NCBI GenBank assembly: GCA_022829145.1
Contig: CM040750.1
Location: 5,270,255 to 5,334,254 of the forward strand
Length of the DNA: 64,000 nucleotides
From: Albula goreensis
Taxonomy: Eukaryota; Chordata; Actinopteri; Albuliformes; Albulidae
Direction: 5' to 3'
In this document: piece by piece, positions 1 to 60,500 of the stretch
Position numbering within the stretch: the first letter of the stretch is position 1
Layout: the number at the start of each line of letters is the position of its first letter
The notes under the pieces: generated by a model
Databases searched by the model: none
What the model saw: the letters and a program-made list of their open reading frames with translations, nothing else
What the model was told of the DNA's origin: nothing
Made by a program: the position numbers and the translations under genes

Positions 1-363
1 TCTTACAGTTTCTTTGTTAAGTAGTCATCCTCCTTCAAGGCAACTTGAATCACTTACATTGTACAACCTGGATTTTACATAGGAATGTATTTACTAAAGC
101 CATTCGAGTTAAACACCTTGCTTGGGAAGGCAGAGCTCCATGACCTCTGTGTTACGCTACACCTAAAGCTCAAAGTGTCTTAGCACTGGTTGGGTTTAAA
201 GAAACATACTTTTTGGTTTGTATCGTAGGTGAGTGCACAAACAGGGTTGTGCCATAGGGAGTTTTAGAGACACCTGTTTAGGTATAGTGTTTGTGATTAA
301 ACAGTGGGCCTGTGGTAAAGCCCAGATGTGACCCCTGACCCGTGACCCCTGTTATGGCTGCAG
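1..363 (+). other. Intron of the RING/TRAF-zinc-finger gene (left edge)
   Basis: Non-coding sequence ending in a normal acceptor (gctgcag) at 363. The exon starting at 364 enters with the last base of a split codon. No RING motif or other feature was seen in this stretch. Confidence 0.6.
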
Positions 364-3300
364 GTACATGCGGAATGACCTGAGCCGGCTGCAGATCCGG
401 TGCCGGAACAGGGAGCAGGGCTGTGAGATGGTGTGCTCGCTGGAGTCTGTGGACAGACATGAGAGAGAATGCGAGTATGGGCTGGTGGCCTGCACCAACA
501 CAGGTACTGAGGGGTCCCAAACACACACACCAGCCAACCAAAACCAAGTGTGGAAACGAAGTATCAGGGGATAGACACACCCACTAAACTTAAACTAAGT
601 ATGATTGTTTGATTGAGCACCAGGGGTGCACAAACCACAGTTCACACAAAGTGGGAGCTGGCAGGGCAAAAGTCATTAACTTTTACAATGTATTTTTAAC
701 ACATTGAATTGATTTAGAGGTAGTTTTTGCTAGCCTTGTAAGCCAGCCTTGTGGTATATCCCTAGGTTAGTTCATCTGTAATTGCTGTTGATACAGCCCT
801 GGTCTTATCTCTCAGCTAACAGCTGACTGGCCAGTCGGCCTTTAGAACATACGGACTAAGGGCTAGCAGGCTGAGCTGGGTGGGTCCCTGCTCAATTTTT
901 AATGAGGGTCCCCAAGGGCCCTGGATCAGTTGAAGAGCCCCCCCACCAAAGCCGGACAGCTGGCCAATGGGATAAGAGCTGCAGGGGTATGGTTCACTTC
1001 CCCTTCATGATTAATGACACGTATCATCTCTGTCTCATCTTGATAGATCATTGCCAAAAAAAAACGAAACAAAAAAACACTGCTGTTCATCTATCCACAT
1101 AACTTTTCCATGTTGGTGGTCGCTCTTTGTCTTGAAAGCTGGAATGAGGACCTCAAAGACATGTTATTTGTGTGTGACCTGTTTTTCTTTGCCAGGTGGA
1201 GTGTACCTCTGTTATCGATGTGGTATGTAGGTTTTCCTGGAGCACTGAGGGCTCAGGGTGACACAATCCTGTGTGCTGTGGGGTGCTGTGGTGCTTTGGC
1301 AGATTCTTCCCTCAGAGATGGCAGGAGAGAGAGAGGGGGGAGACAAGGAGGGAGAGAGGAAGAGACAGGGGGAGAGAGAATGAGAGAGTGAGATAGAGAG
1401 GGAGGGAGAGAGAGATCTCCAAAAAACTAACTTCAGAATCCATTATCTACAAAATGCTTTTCATTTCCATGTTGGATGTAAAAATTCCATGCACACTTAC
1501 AGTAAGATTCAAAATTTCAAGTCTCTTGTCTTGTAGGAATGGTATGTTTCCACAGCTCAGTATAAACAATACACAGACCTACAAAATGAACACAATGCAT
1601 AGAAAGAACGCATCAACAAGTGAAATTAGAGGAGTTTTATCACAGTGTCAGAGGAGGAATAGGGCAAGGATAAGTTAGTTAAATATATAGATGTATCTTT
1701 TCACATTTCATTCTCTGTTCTTGCCCATCCTTCATCTCTTTGACTTGCATTTGAGTGTGATGATGTATTTGTGTGTGTTTCTGTGTGTGTGTATGTGTGT
1801 GTGTGTGTAAGGGATTGTGCCTCAGCCGAGTCTCCCGCTGTCTCTTCCTCTCTGTCAGGATGTCCGATGCAGGTAGAGCGGAGGACCCTGGAGGCTCACC
1901 TGTCCGTGTGTGAGTTCCGGAGCCGCGAGTGTCCTAACGGCTGCGGCTACACCATCCTTAGCTGTGATGACACTCAGCACAGCTGTGTGGCTGAGCTGCG
2001 CACCGAGCTGGAGCTCCTCCGGTACGCACCGGCACCAGACCATGCTCATAGCGCTGATCCAGGACCAGTGCCCATGTTTTGGATATAACTGTTACAGTCA
2101 GGGTCAGGACCAGGTAAACTGATCCCTGATCAGTTTTTTGGAGGGAGGTGATAAAGTACTAGGAGATGATTAATACAGCTGCCTTTGTGGACAGTGCTGT
2201 TCTGGCAATGCTGTGCCTTCTGCATCTTACTGCTCAGAAATAACTTACCTCTGAGTCTATCATTTTAACCTGATTTGATGTGTAATGGCTTCAGCTGTAA
2301 CCTCTAGCAATCCTGTGCAGAGGAAAACTATAAATTATTTGTAAAGTAGTTTAGGATGCGCATTGATTCTGCTTGTCTCTCACACATGTGTCCCTCCGTG
2401 TAACTCCGAGTAAATGGTGCATGGATCCATTTCACCCTGAGGCTTGAAAGTTAAGCTGTTACATAGAAGTGGGTCAGGCCCAATCAGAGTCAAATGGGAT
2501 TTAACCGCAGCTGAGAGCCGTTTTTTTCTTTGGCTGGGCTGTGGGGAAACCTGCACGGACCCTGTGTGCAGAGACAGGCTGGGTGTCTGTGCTCCTGGGC
2601 TCAGCACGACTCTTCATGACTGAGGGTGGAATGCGGGTGGTGTCAACGCCCCGGGCCCCTGTACGCTCAGTGTACGTTCCGTGTTCCAACCGGTTTCAGC
2701 TGTTCAGGATGGATTGAGCTGTCAAATTGAACAGTGATGCGCGTTTAATAGCGCTTGTAAATGGGCTGCGTTGCAGGGTGGTGTTAAAGAAATGTCCCCA
2801 GGTGCCTGAACAACATGCTAAAAGGAAAATAAAAGGAGCTCATTCAACATGCATCACGCCCGTTGAATGCATTTTGGTGCGGCTGTTCAAAGTTAAAACA
2901 GAATGCACTGCACAACTGATGAAGCATTAGACCGGATAATAATTTGCATTAATTATTTATGAAGGTCACAAATTAAAACATAAGCTGAGAATACTATCCC
3001 ATCAGCAAAGAACTTTACAACAATGGTTTCCTTTCATAAAGTATGAATTGTTGATATTCATTAGGAGAAATCATATTCTGACAAGCTTCTGAATTGGCAT
3101 ACGCAGAAAATCCCCAAGAGGTCAATTAACTCAAATTTTTTTATTAATTTAGGTAAGGTGAACCCATCTCCATGTTAGTTATGTCCGAAAGCATCGGCCA
3201 TTCACCAGAACAATTACGGAGACAAACTGTCATGTTCATCATGTTCAAAAATAGCTCTGGGAGTTTCAGGAATTGCTTACCACTCATTTCAGATGGCAAC

Positions 3301-4499
3301 TCACTGAAATGTAACACCCCAATGACAGGTGTGCTGAACTCCCTCACCTGTAACCAGACCATGGGAAACATGTCACTCAAACTGTCCCCCTCAGGACAGG
3401 GAAAGCCACAGTTAAAGTAACTTGTAAACTACCCAAAACAGCAGTGTAACCAGCGTGTGCTTAAATAGTTTGTCTGTCAGTTGTCAATAGGGCTATTCTA
3501 GGAGACCGGCAGCATTTTAAAGATGGAGGGAGTTTGAGTGTGGCTCTGTGTCTCAGGTCGGAGATGATCTGCAAGGTGGAGGAGGTGAGGCACGAGATGG
3601 AGTCCCGGCTGGACTCTCAGAGGAGGCACATGGTGCAGAAGGAGAGCCTGCTGAAGAACGAGGTGGAGGAGCTGAAGGTAGAGGCTACTACTGCACCATT
3701 AGAAGAGGGGAAGGCAGTGATGGGGGAGCCAGGTTTCAGTGAACCAAAAACTTTGAGTTGTTACCATGTAGCATCTTTGATTTGATAATGTACCCCAATG
3801 ACCACATTGGTAGTGTGTAGAGAACAACGTTTGTGATGGTTTCAGACAAGCCATTGATTGACGTCTGAGTGTAGATCCACCTTAACAGAGTTCATGAAAC
3901 CTCATTTCAACCATCACTCCTGGTAGGTCCATCTTGGTGTGTGTTTGCATGCTGCAGAATAGCTGCTGTCAGTGCTGGTGAGTGTTTGAGTGAGTGTGTA
4001 GGTGTATGAGCGTGCATATACTCACTGTTCAGCAGTAAAACTGATGGTAGAGTGCAGTTGTGTGTCAGTGACTGATCTGTATTAACTCAAAGACATTGCT
4101 CTTATTATGGGTTGCATGTGTTTGAGAAGGGTGTGTGTGTAACAGGGCTTGTCTTGGCAAACAGTGTGTGTATGCATGCAGTCAGTGGGCATTGTGAGTG
4201 TGTGTGCACAGTGTGTGTGACGTGCTCATCCCGTGCATCTGCAGGGCCAGCTCTCACGGGTGATGTCAGATGTGCGGGCACTCATGGGGGCGGAGCGTCT
4301 GCACAGACAGGAAATGGAGCAGGCGGAGCTGGAGAAGAGAGAGCTGCTGGAGCTGCTGAAGAGCCTGCAGAGGGAAGGCCACTCCCCGGCCACGCCCCCT
4401 CCACATGCCGTCACCGAGGGCCTCCGCAAAGCCAGCAGCGCCCGCAGCCTCACGCTCGACTGCATCAAGAGGAAGTCCCGCGAGGTCACCGTTATCTGA
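364..4499 (+). CDS. RING/TRAF-type zinc-finger E3 ligase-like protein (RNF151/NRDP1 class), 3' part
   Basis: Four coding exons join in phase: 364-503, 1859-2021, 3557-3677 and 4245-4499, giving 225 residues to a TGA. The first exon enters after an upstream intron, so the N-terminal RING lies off the window. Visible domains are two or three TRAF/SIAH-type zinc-finger units: C-x6-C with HERECEY, then CTNTGCPM with HLSVCEF, then CPNGCGY with HSC. A long heptad-like, Glu/Arg/Leu-rich coiled coil follows (exons 3-4), then a Ser/Arg/Lys-rich tail ending TVI. This RING, TRAF-zinc-finger, coiled-coil order is that of RNF151 and NRDP1-like E3 ubiquitin ligases. Ligase activity is inferred from the class, because the catalytic RING is not visible. 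The orthologue is not certain, so no symbol is given. The gene is convergent with VIRMA. Confidence 0.78.
504..1858 (+). other. Intron of the RING/TRAF-zinc-finger gene
   Basis: It starts with GTACTG after 503 and ends with a pyrimidine-rich acceptor at 1858. It holds a purine (GA-rich) tract at about 1321-1415 and a (TG)n tract at about 1767-1810 just before the acceptor. Nothing else is recognisable. Confidence 0.65.
1321..1415. repeat. GA-rich purine tract
   Basis: About 95 bp of interrupted GAGAGA and GGGA, almost free of pyrimidines on the + strand. Simple low-complexity sequence in an intron. Confidence 0.8.
2022..3556 (+). other. Intron of the RING/TRAF-zinc-finger gene
   Basis: It starts with GTACGC after 2021 and ends with ctcag at 3556, linking CG|G codon halves. 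I see no repeat, gene or regulatory element in it. Confidence 0.6.
3678..4244 (+). other. Intron of the RING/TRAF-zinc-finger gene
   Basis: Phase-0 intron from GTAGAG to gcag at 4244. It is rich in TG and TGTG steps, especially 4120-4225, with no other feature seen. Confidence 0.6.
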
Positions 4500-5930
4500 C
4501 AGCTGTAAGCACTCTGACTCAATCACGAAGACCAGTCTGGCTTTTCACTGGCCTGGATTCAGCGGCCTCAGTTTCACAGTTAAATGCAAATAGGTTTCTA
4601 CGTTTGTTGCCTCACAAACTGTTTGGCGAGTTCAACAATCACAGAAAACGATTTTGCCAAACAGTGTTTGCGACTGAATCCAGCTAAATATCTCCTCTTA
4701 TATGGCTACATATTTCAGTCAATTTACCTTAAACGTAGCACTGCATGTTGGTATAGCTCATTTCTTCATGTAGTGTTCTTATGTCCCTCATGGCAGCCTA
4801 TTTAAAACAAAAAAAGACCAAAATATTTTAGTCTTATTTTGTATAAATGACAGGCCTTTCTGGTGTATCTGAACGATCAAGAAGAAAACTTTTATCAAGT
4901 CATGATTTTTTTTTCTCCATTCCATTAGAATTTGTGGTGGACCAGAGAGAAAGAATGAAGACCATAATCCACATCCTGGAAATTTGTCCTGAAACTGCCA
5001 TTTCAATCACCTGCTGTCACTGCCATTTGAATGTAAAAGATAAATTGTTCGTATTTTGTATTTGTTACATTCCAGTAGAGTCTTCATTTCATTTTTATGT
5101 TATTATCCTTAACTAGCATGATAGTGACACTGGCCCAGAAATTTACGAACTAGTAGTACACAAATGTTTCTAAGGTGAAATATGTTAAATATATCTTTCT
5201 GTAGTCCTACAGCCTGATTGTAGTATTTATCTAAATTACATGAATCCCATAGATTTTCTGCATGTTTTGTTAGCTGTCCATGTTTTTTTTTCTCCACCCA
5301 ACACCTTAAGAAACCTTTCAGCCAGTTTCAAAGTCTTTAGTGTTTTGTAATCCATTATTAAGGAGAAAAACATACAATAGAGAAACTCATTTTTTACTGC
5401 AGAAGATATGCAATGCTGCTCTTATGCAATCTGTATAGTGATGTACTGTACAATACTAACCTTGAAATTTGTAATTATTATTTGAGCATTTTTTTCAGTG
5501 TAGAAAAACTTGTGCATAATTTCTAAATTTCTGCAAGATCAACACTTGGGAGCTCAACATAAGCGCACGTTTGAACCGCCAATTTTATTGGCACAATCTG
5601 ATGTCAACCACTTTTTTTCTACTGAAAGATTACGATTTTAGGGCTTAGTGCAAACTACATTTGAGAACTTTAGAATGCAATCAGTGTATTAAGTACTAAA
5701 TCGTGTAATCCCGAGGCATTCAATTCACAGGTGCAGGAGTTTATGCAGCTCAGGAAATCATTCCTTAATTACTTAGTACATTGCACGGCTGTTTGATGAC
5801 AAACTTTTCACTTTGCCCTTCTAAAATGAGTATATTTTTGTCAGACATTTGGGTTGACTGATCACATGTGAGGGATGTTTTCATATTTACAGTTTAATGT
5901 TGGCAAAATAAAACAGAAACAAATGATTAC
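4500..5930 (+). other. 3' UTR of the RING/TRAF-zinc-finger gene
   Basis: AT-rich non-coding sequence follows the TGA at 4497-4499 and reaches the AATAAA at 5907-5912. No intervening coding sequence is supported. The length of about 1.4 kb is inferred from that signal; the real end needs transcript data. Confidence 0.5.
5907..5912 (+). terminator. Polyadenylation signal of the RING/TRAF-zinc-finger gene
   Basis: AATAAA about 1.4 kb after the stop codon. The opposing VIRMA signal is about 170 bp away, so the two genes end tail-to-tail with almost no spacer. Confidence 0.5.
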
Positions 5931-6078
5931 TTTTCCTCTTGTTTTCAATAATATCTTGAATTAAGGAATTGCTAATGTAATTGTAATTTGAAAAAAAAAA
6001 AACGTTTTGCAGTTCATGGGCTGTTGTTAGATCTAAGAAAACGGCACATGAAAAACAAAAAGGTACTACTTACATAAT

Positions 6079-6084
6079 TTTATT
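6079..6084 (-). terminator. virma: Polyadenylation signal of VIRMA
   Basis: TTTATT on the + strand is AATAAA on the - strand, about 220 bp beyond the VIRMA stop codon. It gives a short 3' UTR (about 6060-6302) and is the only good candidate on that side. Confidence 0.6.
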
Positions 6085-6302
6085 GAAATGTAAACACATT
6101 TAAAAAAGAACAACACAACAGAAAGCATTTTGTCATCTGAAAGCACTGAGTCACTGTGAAGCATTCCAGACAGCATGATGGGATCATTATTGGTCCTTTA
6201 GTGCTAGCCTTCCTTTCGGGATGTGGGGGCCAGGCTTGCTGTGGGGGTGGGGGGGGGGGCGGCCACTGCGCTGTGTCCAAAGTTCTGTCACGCCTGGCGG
6301 GT

Positions 6303-38027
<31,725 letters not shown>

Positions 38028-38050
38028 CTTGCTTATTCACATGGGCATAC

Positions 38051-38058
38051 ACTTCCGG
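38051..38058 (-). promoter_or_regulatory. virma: ETS-type site at the VIRMA 5' end
   Basis: CCGGAAGT on the - strand, 24 bp upstream of the VIRMA ATG. Such ETS/GABP motifs are common at TATA-less housekeeping promoters. The short distance implies that transcription starts at or just above it; this is inference. Confidence 0.4.
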
Positions 38059-39420
38059 GTTATTAAAACACTTCCTTTGCATCACATCCAAATCTGCCGA
38101 ATCCCATGTGCATGTTTTGTAGACTGTACTGGTCTATTTAAACTGCATGGCATTACTTTGTTCACAAACATCATGACGTCGACTCTTCTCAGGCAGCTGT
38201 GTATAACACTGGCAGTGAGTTGTGTCTAGTAACCGAAAATAAAGGCTACTTATAGCCTAACGATATATTACATTTTACTATGACTAGCCTATAGAAATAT
38301 TCTTCATTTTTTTTTACACACAGAACTAGAATGTTGACAATTTCTTGTTTCAAAATGAGTTTGTAGAATAGTTCGAAATGAGCAGTTGGATGTGACGAAA
38401 TAAACTTAGTATTAACTGTAAACAAAAAGTATACCTTAACAATAGACAAATAGAATAAATGAATTTGCTCATTAAGGGCTATTGCGTGTTTTATTTGTTT
38501 GTTTGTGTAAATTTGTTCTCGTTCTCATCCCAAGTTTATGTACACAGTAATTTATTTTTCCTTACATCTACTTGTTTACCATGTTGTCAGTTTATTTATT
38601 GAACCGTCCTGAAGACCCGCCAGAACAATGCATCAAATTGTCCCATTGCAAATAATTAACTTCACAACAGGAGAGCATGTCTGTTTTAAAAGTTTCAACG
38701 GTTTTTCATTTGGAAATTCAGATTTAATTAAAGGGTTTGGCTACATCATGTAGTATGTGTCAATGTGGGTACTGATGGCCTCAGCTTTCAGGCATGTCGC
38801 CTATAGTTCATCCTATTTTGGGATAGGTCTATTGGTCTCACAACCATATTTTTTTCCCGTTCTGAATAAACTTTCTTTGGACGTATACCCATAATATGTA
38901 GTAATTATCTATGTTTTGCCCTCATCCTGCTTGGAAGAAATGTTGGTAGAGTATGTGTGTGTTTTATTTACCTTCCAATGTATATCTACACAATAATGAA
39001 TAATAATAACGACAAAAGCAACAACAATAATACAAATTAGGCATATTGATATGACTGATATCTTATTATATCTTATTTCTGTAAGTTATGTATTTCATAT
39101 ATAGTTCAAAATAGCATATAAACTAGCTATTCAGATCTATATGCGAAAGAGAAATGCAATATAAGGAGTAGCCTAGCACAACATTTTAGCGTTAAGCTTT
39201 TCTATCAGAATTCGCAAGCAGTGCATCAGGTAAAATGTACAATAAAATAATAGAGCAATTGAATGTATTTAATGGTTTACTCATCATAATAACATAAAAA
39301 GAAATACATTGTAAATGCATGATAATTTCTTTTGAGTTTCACACTGCGGTTGCTAAACCCGAAAACAAGACATTTGGGTCCAGCAAGCACTGATGGATTT
39401 CTGCATTTGCAATGCCACGT
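38059..39420. other. Shared intergenic region between VIRMA and ESRP1
   Basis: AT-rich spacer between two divergent genes. No CpG island, coding exon or repeat is evident. One CAGGTA lies at 39227-39232. Confidence 0.5.
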
Positions 39421-39423
39421 CCC

Positions 39424-39433
39424 TATTTAAAAG
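39424..39433 (+). promoter_or_regulatory. esrp1: TATA-like box upstream of ESRP1
   Basis: TATTTAAAAG about 340 bp before the ESRP1 ATG, followed by CCAAT at 39436-39440 and a palindromic CACGTG E-box at 39482-39487. Assignment as the core promoter is inference. Confidence 0.35.
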
Positions 39434-39461
39434 CACCAATAGAAGAGGACGCAGAACAGGG

Positions 39462-39730
39462 CAGGTATCTGTTACCTGAGTCACGTGGGTTGCAGACAGG
39501 TAGGTGCACACAAAAATAGGGAACATTCAGCCATTACGAGGCTATGAGGGGTGCTACCTGTTTTGCATAGGTTCTCACGCAATCAAAAAAGCCACTAAAT
39601 ACCTGTAGCCAGCGAAACACACCTAGCTTTGGACGTATGTGTCGGTAGGTGTGGGTTGGCTGGTTGGCTTCTTTGGTAGTTTAATTCTGTTGACTACTGT
39701 TTCTTTGGGTGGATTTCTTTATTCCAGGTG
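39462..39730 (+). promoter_or_regulatory. esrp1: Cluster of six CAGGTR E-boxes before ESRP1
   Basis: CAGGTA/TACCTG or CAGGTG at 39462, 39473, 39497, 39555, 39600 and 39725 (first bases). These are the core sites bound by ZEB and SNAIL repressors, and mammalian ESRP1 is a known ZEB target in epithelial-mesenchymal transition. Binding in this genome is inferred. Confidence 0.5.
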
Positions 39731-39764
39731 CGTTTAGACTAGTTTTTTTCTTTCTATCATCAAC

Positions 39765-55730
<15,966 letters not shown>

Positions 55731-57575
55731 AGGGGGGGTGTCAAACACTGAGGGCCCCCGTCTTCAAAACTACAGGATGCTGGACTTCCTACACAGGGCA
55801 ATGTAAAACTAGGAAAATTTCTTTCCTTAAAAAATGTTTTCATTGGATTTTAATGCCATTCTTAGGTATAAAAATTGTCTGTCTATTTATATCTATAAAT
55901 ATGTGTGTGTATATATAAATGCATATATAAGCATAATTGTATGTTTTGTCTATCAATATTAATGTGGCTTTTGCCAAATCATAGCTTTATTATAAATTAG
56001 ATTTTTTTTTTTTTTTTTTTTAAATCGATTGAAAGGGCATCATATCATTTTATGATTGCGGACATTGACGGTTGTTTTTTTTTACTTTTTTTTTTTAATT
56101 TTTTAAAAAAAATTTATGTTGATGCCGTACATGTGCTGTGTTCACGCTGCAGCCAATGTTTGTGTCATAGTCGTTCTGTGGGTGGGACCACAGGGACACA
56201 ATGACAGGACTTCACACACTATGTGTGCCGAGTGAGAGAACGTCTCATACTACTGCTTGATCCATTGGCTTCAAACCTGTGACTTAACCCCCTTTATCTG
56301 ATGTTCTCATCATGGTCACAGCGATAGAGCAGCCATTACCTATGTTACTGTTGCTTCAGTTTATTTTGTCTGTCTGAAAAATGGCTCTCAGGAAAGTTAA
56401 AGCAGTTCTGTTTGAAATATGTAAATATAAACCTCATCAATTATGTAAGAATTCATTTTTATAATATTTTATAATAGTTCACTTTTTAATGCTATCCTTT
56501 GCCAATGTATCAACTTGTTATTGTGGCTGCTTGCAGCACCTTTGATTGCTGTAGATTGTAGGAACCTATGTTGTGCAAAGTTGTGCTATGTTGAGTTATG
56601 TGCCGGAAAGAGAAGATATCGCAAGAGATTGATTTTCTTTCGGTAAGCTCTGACTACATTGTTTTCAAATTCCTAGCCAACCACGCACATTTTCATAATA
56701 TATTTCCTGTTGACAGATGTAGAAATTGCTATATTGCATGATGAAGTTTGAAAAAAAGGGCTACAATTCTATTCTAAGAAGTTTACATTCTCTGCCAAGA
56801 TCAATGCACTGCTGAATCCATAGTTTTGTATAGAGCATACACTGTCAAGCATACAGGTACTTTTGACAAAAGCTATGATCAGAGACATAAAGGCCGGGGG
56901 TTGTGTTTCTCTTTGTACATGATGCTGTCTCCTCCCTGATTGGTGTACATGTCCCAAGTGACAGCCTTGGGCCAATCACAAGTGTCCATGGTTTGTGCAA
57001 AAAAAAAAAAAAATTGGGCAAAAAGTGTTCTTTACAATATGAATGCAAATGAAGAATGAGGTGCATAACAACTGAATTCTTAAGACTTGCATAGGGACTA
57101 TGTGAATTATTCCTGAACCGAATCCAAAAATTGAACGTCAAAAGCTGATATTGAATTTACATCTGCTGTTTAGTAGACTGGTACCCCCTTTTCACTTTTC
57201 TGCATATATAGACCGTGAAATACAATATGCCATTTTACTTCCACTACCCAAATATACAGGCCAGAAAAAATATACAGTACACTGTAGCTTAATCCTTTGC
57301 ATTGTGAAGTAGCCATGATGTGCATGTCTAGTTCTTTTTAAATTGACCTTGAAAGACTTAGCAAATATATTGGTTATATTGACAGGAATGTACATATGCT
57401 TTGATCAGTATATTGGATCAGAGTTGCATGCATACTGAAGTAGAAACTAAAAGTGTAGAAATGGTACATTACCTGTAAGCACTATGCTGCATAGTTGTGT
57501 CTGGTTTGTCTCCCTGTCTGGGAATACCTCTGGATATCAAGGATAAAACCAGAACAATAAAAATTACATTTTATT
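55731..57575 (+). other. esrp1: ESRP1 3' UTR
   Basis: AT-rich non-coding sequence from the TAG to the AATAAA at 57556. It includes a T run at about 56000-56021 and many ATTTTA elements, the kind of 3' UTR often under RNA-stability control. The end is inferred. Confidence 0.55.
57556..57561 (+). terminator. esrp1: Polyadenylation signal of ESRP1
   Basis: AATAAA about 1.8 kb after the stop. Earlier weaker AT-rich variants exist, so shorter transcripts are possible. Confidence 0.5.
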
Positions 57576-60500
57576 TTTTGTGTAAAGCCTCGTGTGTCAA
57601 CATATTGATTGTATAGAAGATAACGCCTTAGCTGACCTGATAAAAACTTCCTAAACATAAGCTTATTTATTACACTAAAATGATTATACATTCTCTTGCA
57701 CAATTGTCATGATGTGTAACGTTTAATTGTTCAATAATTGCATCTTTCCTGATGACAAAAGAAACTATATAGTAATTTTGAGACTGAAACTCATTACAAT
57801 CGTTACTACACTTTCAAGTTAAACCAGCAATTCCGGTAAATTATCTTGGAATTTGCTGGTTGCCACATCAGAGGAAAAATACAAACCGTGCTTACACCAA
57901 GTAATGGCTGCTCCTTGCTTTAGCTGGTTTCTTAAGCCATCAGGAAATAATCAGCCAAAGAAAAATGTATAGAACACTTGTAGGTTTGTATTACAGTGAT
58001 TGAAAATGTAGTTTCTATACGGGTATCACAGTTTTTCTGTTTGGTTTCCAGACAACTATTTTACATATCAAGCATGATAAGTGCAACCATTATTTTATCA
58101 CTCACACGACCAGCTGTCATTTTAGCTTCAAACAAAACATGTTGCAGTGAAATTCAATAATTTACTTGGCTGTTACTGTAGTTAAGTTCATCATTGCACA
58201 TTTTTGTAAATGATATTACATGGATACCGCAAAACGGTTATTGATACCCATTACCAAGCCATCTATGTTTGAATGTACGCAAACATACTATAATTGTAGA
58301 TAACTGAGAGTATTGAATAGCCAGCCACCATATTGCTCATTGTCTTGTATCGTACAATACTGGTGGTGTAACTACCTGTGGTGGCAGGAAGGCGCGAAGA
58401 GGTGCTGCAACTCCCCCTCAGAGTATGGTCAGTTCTCAGATAGCACCCCGAGGAATTTTGATGTAATTGTTTTCAATTTGTTCAGAATAAAACATGTTGC
58501 TTCATTCAATGGTCATAGCTAAAGGAGATCCAAATAAGACATATTTCCTTATGAACATGGAGGAGTAACAGACACTTTAGAAAGTTCTAATGCTTAAGTC
58601 AAACTGAATCAACTACACCTATGTTTGTTAGTTTCTCAAAACGGAAAACCATGAGTGGAAATGAATTAATGTTTTCAAGCATATTGCATGACTGCGTCAA
58701 GGTGCATCACTGCATGAAGCAAGTGCCACAACTAAATGCATGGCTCAAAATATCACTGAAAATTACGAAATGAAAGGAGTCTGAAACAAGTGTGAACTCT
58801 TACACGTTAAGTTGAACCTGGTTTTAAAACAAATTTCACAGCTCAAAAGCCAAGAGTAACAGGTTTGGTGGTTATGATTTACCATCAACATTATTCCAGT
58901 AATGCTGACCTTTGTTCTCTACTGGATTGCTTGATATTGGTATTTTACATCATAAAATTACTGGGAATATTTAAGCACTGGAGATGTTTGCATACTTCAA
59001 CAGCCTGACCACAAATACTTCTACATCACTGCACTCCCATTTCATGTTTACCCACTCCTATCATTACCCAAATCCAAACATTCATTTGTATACTAGTAAC
59101 ATTCATCAAATTTGCTGTATCATTATACTGAATGAGAGTGTTATATGTACGATCACATACGCTTTGAAGGAGGCTACTGGGGATCAAATAACAAACTTCA
59201 CTTCCTGTAGCTTACATCCTGTCCTACATCCAAGGCCATTTTAGATTTAGAAGGGATCACCTAAAAGAACAGGTAAAACAGAGGCCTGTAGCCATCTTGC
59301 ACACAAACCCTCCAGTGATACCTCCGTTCTCTGTGTGGAATCAAACTCCTGTGTCAGTACTGTCCCGGTGGTGGTGATCTGGCGGGCAGTGGCTAACTCG
59401 TTGTAGCAACACCCAGGCAGGGAAAACCTCAGGGAATCGCAATCGCCTGCCTGTTCCAGCAGCGTGGGAAATTGAGTTCTCAGGTGCCATGGCTGAAGCA
59501 GGGAGTGAATAAAAGAACACATGCTTTGGAGTCTGTGCATACTAGTCCACTTTGCCCATATTGGTATATATTGTAGCAATGGAATAGGTTTTACAATTAC
59601 AACTGGACATTCAAAATTTTGAGAAGCGGAAACTGGTGATGGGGGAAGTACATGTATTAATGAATGAAGTATAAATGGGGAAAATGGTTTATTGTCATTG
59701 TTGGGAATCATCTTCTTCTGTGGATCCAAGTCCCAGCAGAGGATACACTTTGCACCCGGATGTCACAGAGACACCCCTATGGTCACCTGCTGGGGACACA
59801 CCTTTGAATGAATACTGGTGCTGTATGCCCTTGTAAATGTCTGCACCCTTCATGTGGCCAGTTGTCCCTAATAATGGAAGGAGCTATTACAGAGAGAGTG
59901 AAAAAATTAATCAGAATAAAATTAACAATAAAGGTTATAATGACTCTTAACCTTATGACTTCAAACCATGCTATTTACTATGGTATGATCGTCAGTTGTA
60001 ACTAATCAGGGTTTTTCTATTCTTTATTTCACACTAAAATATGACAATATATCTGATGCTGATCAGCTGTTCTATAAAATAGATTCATGAAAGTTTATCT
60101 GCTACCCACCTGTGTTTCTGCTACAGAAATTCCCAAAGACGGGATCTTATAAAGCAAAGCACACTGCACAGTCCTCAGCCTTCCCACTCATGTGAGAAAC
60201 ACGTGGAAGGTGTGAATTATATTTGACCAAATAGCCTTTCCCCAGGGCAAATAATCTGCTGCAATGCAGCTGGGTTATTTAGACAGTACATACTTGCATA
60301 ATACCTCTTTTTTGTTTGCATATTCATTCCGTTCCCCCACTTCCTCCTTTCCCGGAGCAGAAGCTGGAGGATGTGTTGACAGAATCTTGTCAAAAGGCCG
60401 GTGTTGGAAAAACTCCTTTGACTTTCTCCTCGCATTGACACCATTGTCTGCCTCAAACATCTGACACTGGGCTGTGTCCCTTGACTGACTCCTCTCTTCC

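Noticed and set aside
59247..59729. 160-codon - strand open frame between ESRP1 and WASHC5
   Set aside because: No recognisable domain, no splice or promoter structure, and composition like the surrounding AT-rich DNA.
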